NCBI GenBank assembly: GCA_020746105.1
Contig: CM036626.1
Span: 20,201,001-20,265,000 of the forward strand
DNA length: 64,000 nucleotides
DNA from: Trogon surrucura
Lineage: Eukaryota > Chordata > Aves > Trogoniformes > Trogonidae
Direction: 5' to 3'
Within the stretch, counting starts at the first letter, position 1. Every line of letters begins with the position of its first letter. Positions 60,268 through 64,000 of the stretch are shown piece by piece. The translations under genes were made by a program, and so were the position numbers. The notes under the pieces are model-generated. The model worked only from the letters and a program-made list of their open reading frames with translations. It searched no databases and had not been told where the DNA came from.

Positions 60268-63200
60268 TGAGTTGGGATTGCCTCTTATCTGCGGCGCTAG
60301 AGTGGATTTAGACCGCTATGGATTATCTTAATAGATAAGGAGTAACCATTCTTTTTTCATCGTCGGAGATAATGAGTATTATGCTGCCCATAAAGAACTG
60401 AAGAGAGCAGTTCTCCAGCTCCACAGGTACGCACCGGTGGAGAGACGTCACTCCCTAATGACTGACCATCTGTCCGCTATCGCATGTTTCAGAAGTTTTC
60501 TTCTGAACGTGGCTGATAATCCGTGGTTGCGGGGTTTCTTCAAGTCATTTGTGGCTTAATTTCCGCCGACTGCAGGAGGCCGGGCTGTGCTAACGAGCGC
60601 ACGTGCGATCAGAACCGCTTATGCCTCCTTTTCTGTTTGTGCATGATGTCCTCTGGGTGGGCTGAGGTGACTTTGATGCCTTCATACCCATCAGCCTTTT
60701 GAGGCTGAAGAGAGCAGAGGCTGGTGGCCGTGTGTGCTCAGCCTCACTGGCTGTTGAATCCCACAGGAGTGGAGTTTCCATCACTTTTACATTTGAACAC
60801 TTCGTTATAACCCTTCTAACTGCATTTAAACCAACTTGGTACAACGCCCTCGGTTTGTTGGGTTTGGTTTTTCTCATGTATTACTTGTCCATAAACTTAA
60901 GGGTCCAGGCAGACTTTTAAATTAATCACATTTTTACATTATCGTAGTCTGAAAACTTAAAACTCAGAAAATAGAGAGATCCAGCTCATATTCAAAATCA
61001 TACTATCTGAATGAGCCACGTGGGTGCTTAAATAATTATTTTATTCTTTTTGGAAATATTTACATGTTGTCACACTTGATTATTTTTTTGTTGTCGGCTG
61101 TTCATAGAGAAAATGAATCCAGACTGAACATCCAGAGTTCACACAAGTTTTAGATCGCGGTTGTGTGGGTTCCACACAAACTGATTTCCACCCTGAGGAT
61201 GGTGTGTGTGTGTCTATTTATATCTTGGTTCATACCTACGAATAATTTATTTCCGTTATCGCAGACACTGATTCTGCATAACAGAGCTGGTATTGCTGAC
61301 TGTGTTGTTCAGCGTCTGCTCCGGCTGCGATGCCGAGCATTAAATCTAACGCCACGGGCACTTGTGCTACTGAGATCAGCAAGTGCTGGACTTGCCTGCA
61401 GCTGAGCTAGTTCTCAAATAGTGCCATTACTGACTCCGCCAGTGAAAAAGGTGCTGGTTAATAAACCTGGGTTAGTCAGAAAGACGTATAGCTTTGGGTT
61501 TTTGGGTTGTTTTTTTTTACTTTGTGGTTGTACGGAGTGCTCGCCTTCCCGCAAGGAGCGTGTGCCTTTCTGTGAGTGTTTGGGGCGGGTTTTTTGTGGG
61601 CTTTATTTTTTTTAAATAACTGTAGCACCATGAATTTCACCAGCTGTTTTCAGCTATGTCCTGCCTACTTGGGAGCATCTGGGATATCAGTTGCTTGGGG
61701 TGGAGGTTTAGCTTTTTTCCCCAAGAGGGACAGTAAGCCATACAGGAAGACATTGGAGTTTTTTTACATCAACCAAGGGAAAAATGCAGCAGATACTTGA
61801 ATCTATTGACCCGTTTAAGCACCACCCACATTACCAGAAACCCTCTCTCTACCTCCCTTATTTTTTCCCCCCGTCGGATGCATTGCTGCTGCTTTGCTTG
61901 TAGGGAAAGCTGTCCCAGAAAGCTGTTGCAGGCATTTCCATGCCGTCCGTCCATATGCCGTGTCTTTAGTGGTTAGTCCTTAGCCCCTCCATCACTCTTT
62001 CTCAGGTCTGTCTTGATCCAGCAGTGTTTAAGGTCATGCAAGGTCTTAATTTTTCTTTCCTCGTGGTTCAACTCGGTCTAATTGAAATTCATGTCGGTTT
62101 TGCTTCAGCCCTTAAGAAAAGACCTGGTTAAATGACACCTGGTGTTGAAAGCACGAAATATAATTTAAAAAAGAGAGGCAGGGTTTAAAGTAATAATCCC
62201 AGAGCTGCACTTTAGGGCTGTCCATGTTTTATGGGCTTTTTATAATTAGGCTGGATGGTACGCGAGATGTGTGTTGGGCTGATATCAAAGCCAAGATTTT
62301 CTACACTTAACCAAAGACTCAGAACTTTGAAAAAGTCAAAAGTTTTATTATTGTTAAAGAGAATTTTCAGTAGTTGCTGGACACAGTTTTTATATGTAGT
62401 CCATACCTGAATGAATATTCCTCATTGGGTGTTTTAAAAAAATTTAGGGAGAAAAAAGTCAATTTAGTGTCAAGTTGTTGTTCTCCACAATCTCTACATC
62501 GGGGTTTTACAGGCAAAAAAAGGATTAGAGAGAGCTGTGTAGATATGAAAGCACTGATTTATTCATGAGTGCCTTTTGCCGTATTCTCATGTTTAGGAAA
62601 AGAAAAAACATCTCTAAGTCTGAAAATGTTTCTTGACTTCTAACTCGCAACCAGTCGCGAAAGCTCGGTTTTAATAATTGACAGTGAAAGCAATAATCTT
62701 TGGCCGTAAAATTGCAAAGAGATGGATTCAGCTCTAATTGGACTATTTCCACCAACACCAATTATTTCTAGGACACAATTAAAAGTCTTTAGTTACGTTT
62801 AAGTAAAATTAGGAGCCAAAGTGCTGCACGAAAGGCACAATTACAAGGCAGAGAGCTGTGCATCCGCCGCATCCGCTCCTCCCTCCCCTCAACCAGGGCA
62901 GCCCCAAGACTTCAGGCTACACTTTGCTGGATCTCCTTAACGGAGCCTGAGTGGAAAAACTTCCAAGTAGAAGCTGGCGATGGGGCTGGTATCCAGGAGA
63001 TACCTCGGGGTTCTCGTGCCTTTTAAGAAGCTCTTCTCCATATGGCACTTCAAGCACAAGGTTTAATCAAGCATTTTATTGTTTCAGGCAACTGATATAT
63101 TTATTTCCAACTGCAAGCTGCAGTTGGACGCCCGTCCAAATTGCTTTCTGCAGCTCGCCTTGGTGTTTCAGAGCTTGCAGGTGCATCTCCTCTGCGGGTT

Positions 63201-64000
63201 GCGCCCAAGACTGGTAGACATTTAGGTTTTTCTTCCATCTCCAGTCAGGCGAGAACCCAAAGTTTCATCAGAAAAATCAGATCAGCCCCAAAGCACCCCA
63301 GGGGAAGATGAAATAGCTGTGTGCCATGTCAGCATTTCCATTCCTCTGACGGTTAATTGAAGCGAAAAGGTTGTAATTATTCTGCAGAAAAGGCAAAGTG
63401 AGAAGCAGACACCTTGTCTGCTGCCAAGCCCACCTCTCCTTGGGTCTGCTCGAGAGACCGTTTTGCTTTTTATTTCTTTAGCATGGACCTGTCAAACACG
63501 ACTTGCTGGAACGTGGTGGAGGAACTGAGGCAACATCAGAGGGACGAGCCCACGGCTGAGTGTTCCCGTTGGGGACGTGTCGTGACACAAGTTTGTGGTC
63601 AAACTGTTGAGTGAGGCTTAGCTCCCAACAGCTCGTGAATGAACTGTGCCGTAAGAGCTGTTGGTTTTGTATTTGGGAGAGAATAAAACGAGGTCCGCCG
63701 CTGAGGACAAAACCAGCAAACGACAGAGATGCATGTAAATGAAATAAGCTGTAAAATACCAATGGTTTGCTCTTCGGGCTAGTTGGATGAAGTAAGTTAG
63801 AGGTTTTTTTTTTCTTGTAAACACTTACTGATCATAGCAAGTAAAACTTGTAAACATAATACAACGGTTAAGCTTCATTAAATTTGCAGCAGACAATTAA
63901 TTTTTTTTTTCAGGCAATTCAAAGGGTCTTCTGTAGTACTCATTCAGTTTAATTGAACATATTACCACAAGCAGAAAATAAGAAATATATTGAAAATATC

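Larger units (their letters stand above)
55944..64000 (+). other. CNTN4: Intron (5' part) between Ig5 and Ig6 coding exons
   Basis: It starts with donor GTAATT, and no acceptor followed by an Ig6-like frame appears before the window ends, so it is at least 8,057 bp long. It contains CR1 fragments at 57243-57447 (plus) and about 60171-60267 (minus), a T10A8 tract at 58442-58459, and otherwise AT-rich unique sequence. Open frames are short and unrecognised. Confidence 0.88.

Noticed and set aside
1..64000. CRISPR array, operon or prokaryotic mobile system
   Set aside because: Spliced vertebrate exons, CR1 LINEs and a tRNA-derived SINE show eukaryotic nuclear DNA; no regularly spaced repeats other than the three-unit minisatellite were seen.

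Overview
This window is vertebrate nuclear DNA, almost certainly from a bird. The tell-tale signs are several 5'-truncated CR1 LINE 3' ends (with the usual ...TTCTATGATTCTATGA tails) in both orientations. Two copies of a short SINE made of a tRNA-Ile-like head fused to a CR1-type tail resemble TguSINE1 of zebra finch, which points towards a passerine, probably a songbird.

The only protein-coding gene I can support is the middle of one large plus-strand gene of the contactin family. Seven exons with matching splice phases (13672-13875, 21309-21411, 22130-22314, 31491-31627, 32938-33067, 36946-37096, 55816-55943) join into 1038 nt, or 346 codons, without a stop. They encode the second half of Ig domain 2 and all of Ig domains 3, 4 and 5 of a neural GPI-anchored cell-adhesion protein. 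Diagnostic stretches (for example [36 protein letters not shown] and GGEV next to IECKPKASP) match contactin-4 (CNTN4, BIG-2) better than CNTN3, CNTN5 or CNTN6 as I remember those sequences. The signal peptide, Ig1, Ig6, the four fibronectin III domains and the GPI signal lie outside the window.

Layout: 1-13671 is an intron with no recognisable transposon. 13876-21308 (7.4 kb) carries three CR1 fragments. 21412-22129 is a 718-bp intron holding one SINE. 22315-31490 (9.2 kb) has only simple repeats. 31628-32937 (1.3 kb) holds a probable ERVL-type solo LTR containing a nearly perfect 29-bp inverted repeat. 33068-36945 has one CR1. 37097-55815 (18.7 kb) holds two CR1 pieces, the second SINE, a 114-bp polypurine tract, a 21-bp minisatellite and two CpG-dense patches. 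55944-64000 is the start of the next intron with two CR1 fragments.

The exon design is regular. Each Ig domain (3, 4, 5) is split over two exons, with phase-1 introns between domains and phase 2, 0 and 2 introns inside domains, so each exon pair is an in-frame domain module. No RNA gene, CRISPR, operon or novel gene system is visible. The observations most worth following are the LTR hairpin close to the Ig4 exon, the SINE in the small Ig3 intron, the GC-shifted Ig4 exon, and a 226-codon antisense ORF that starts in a CpG-rich patch.
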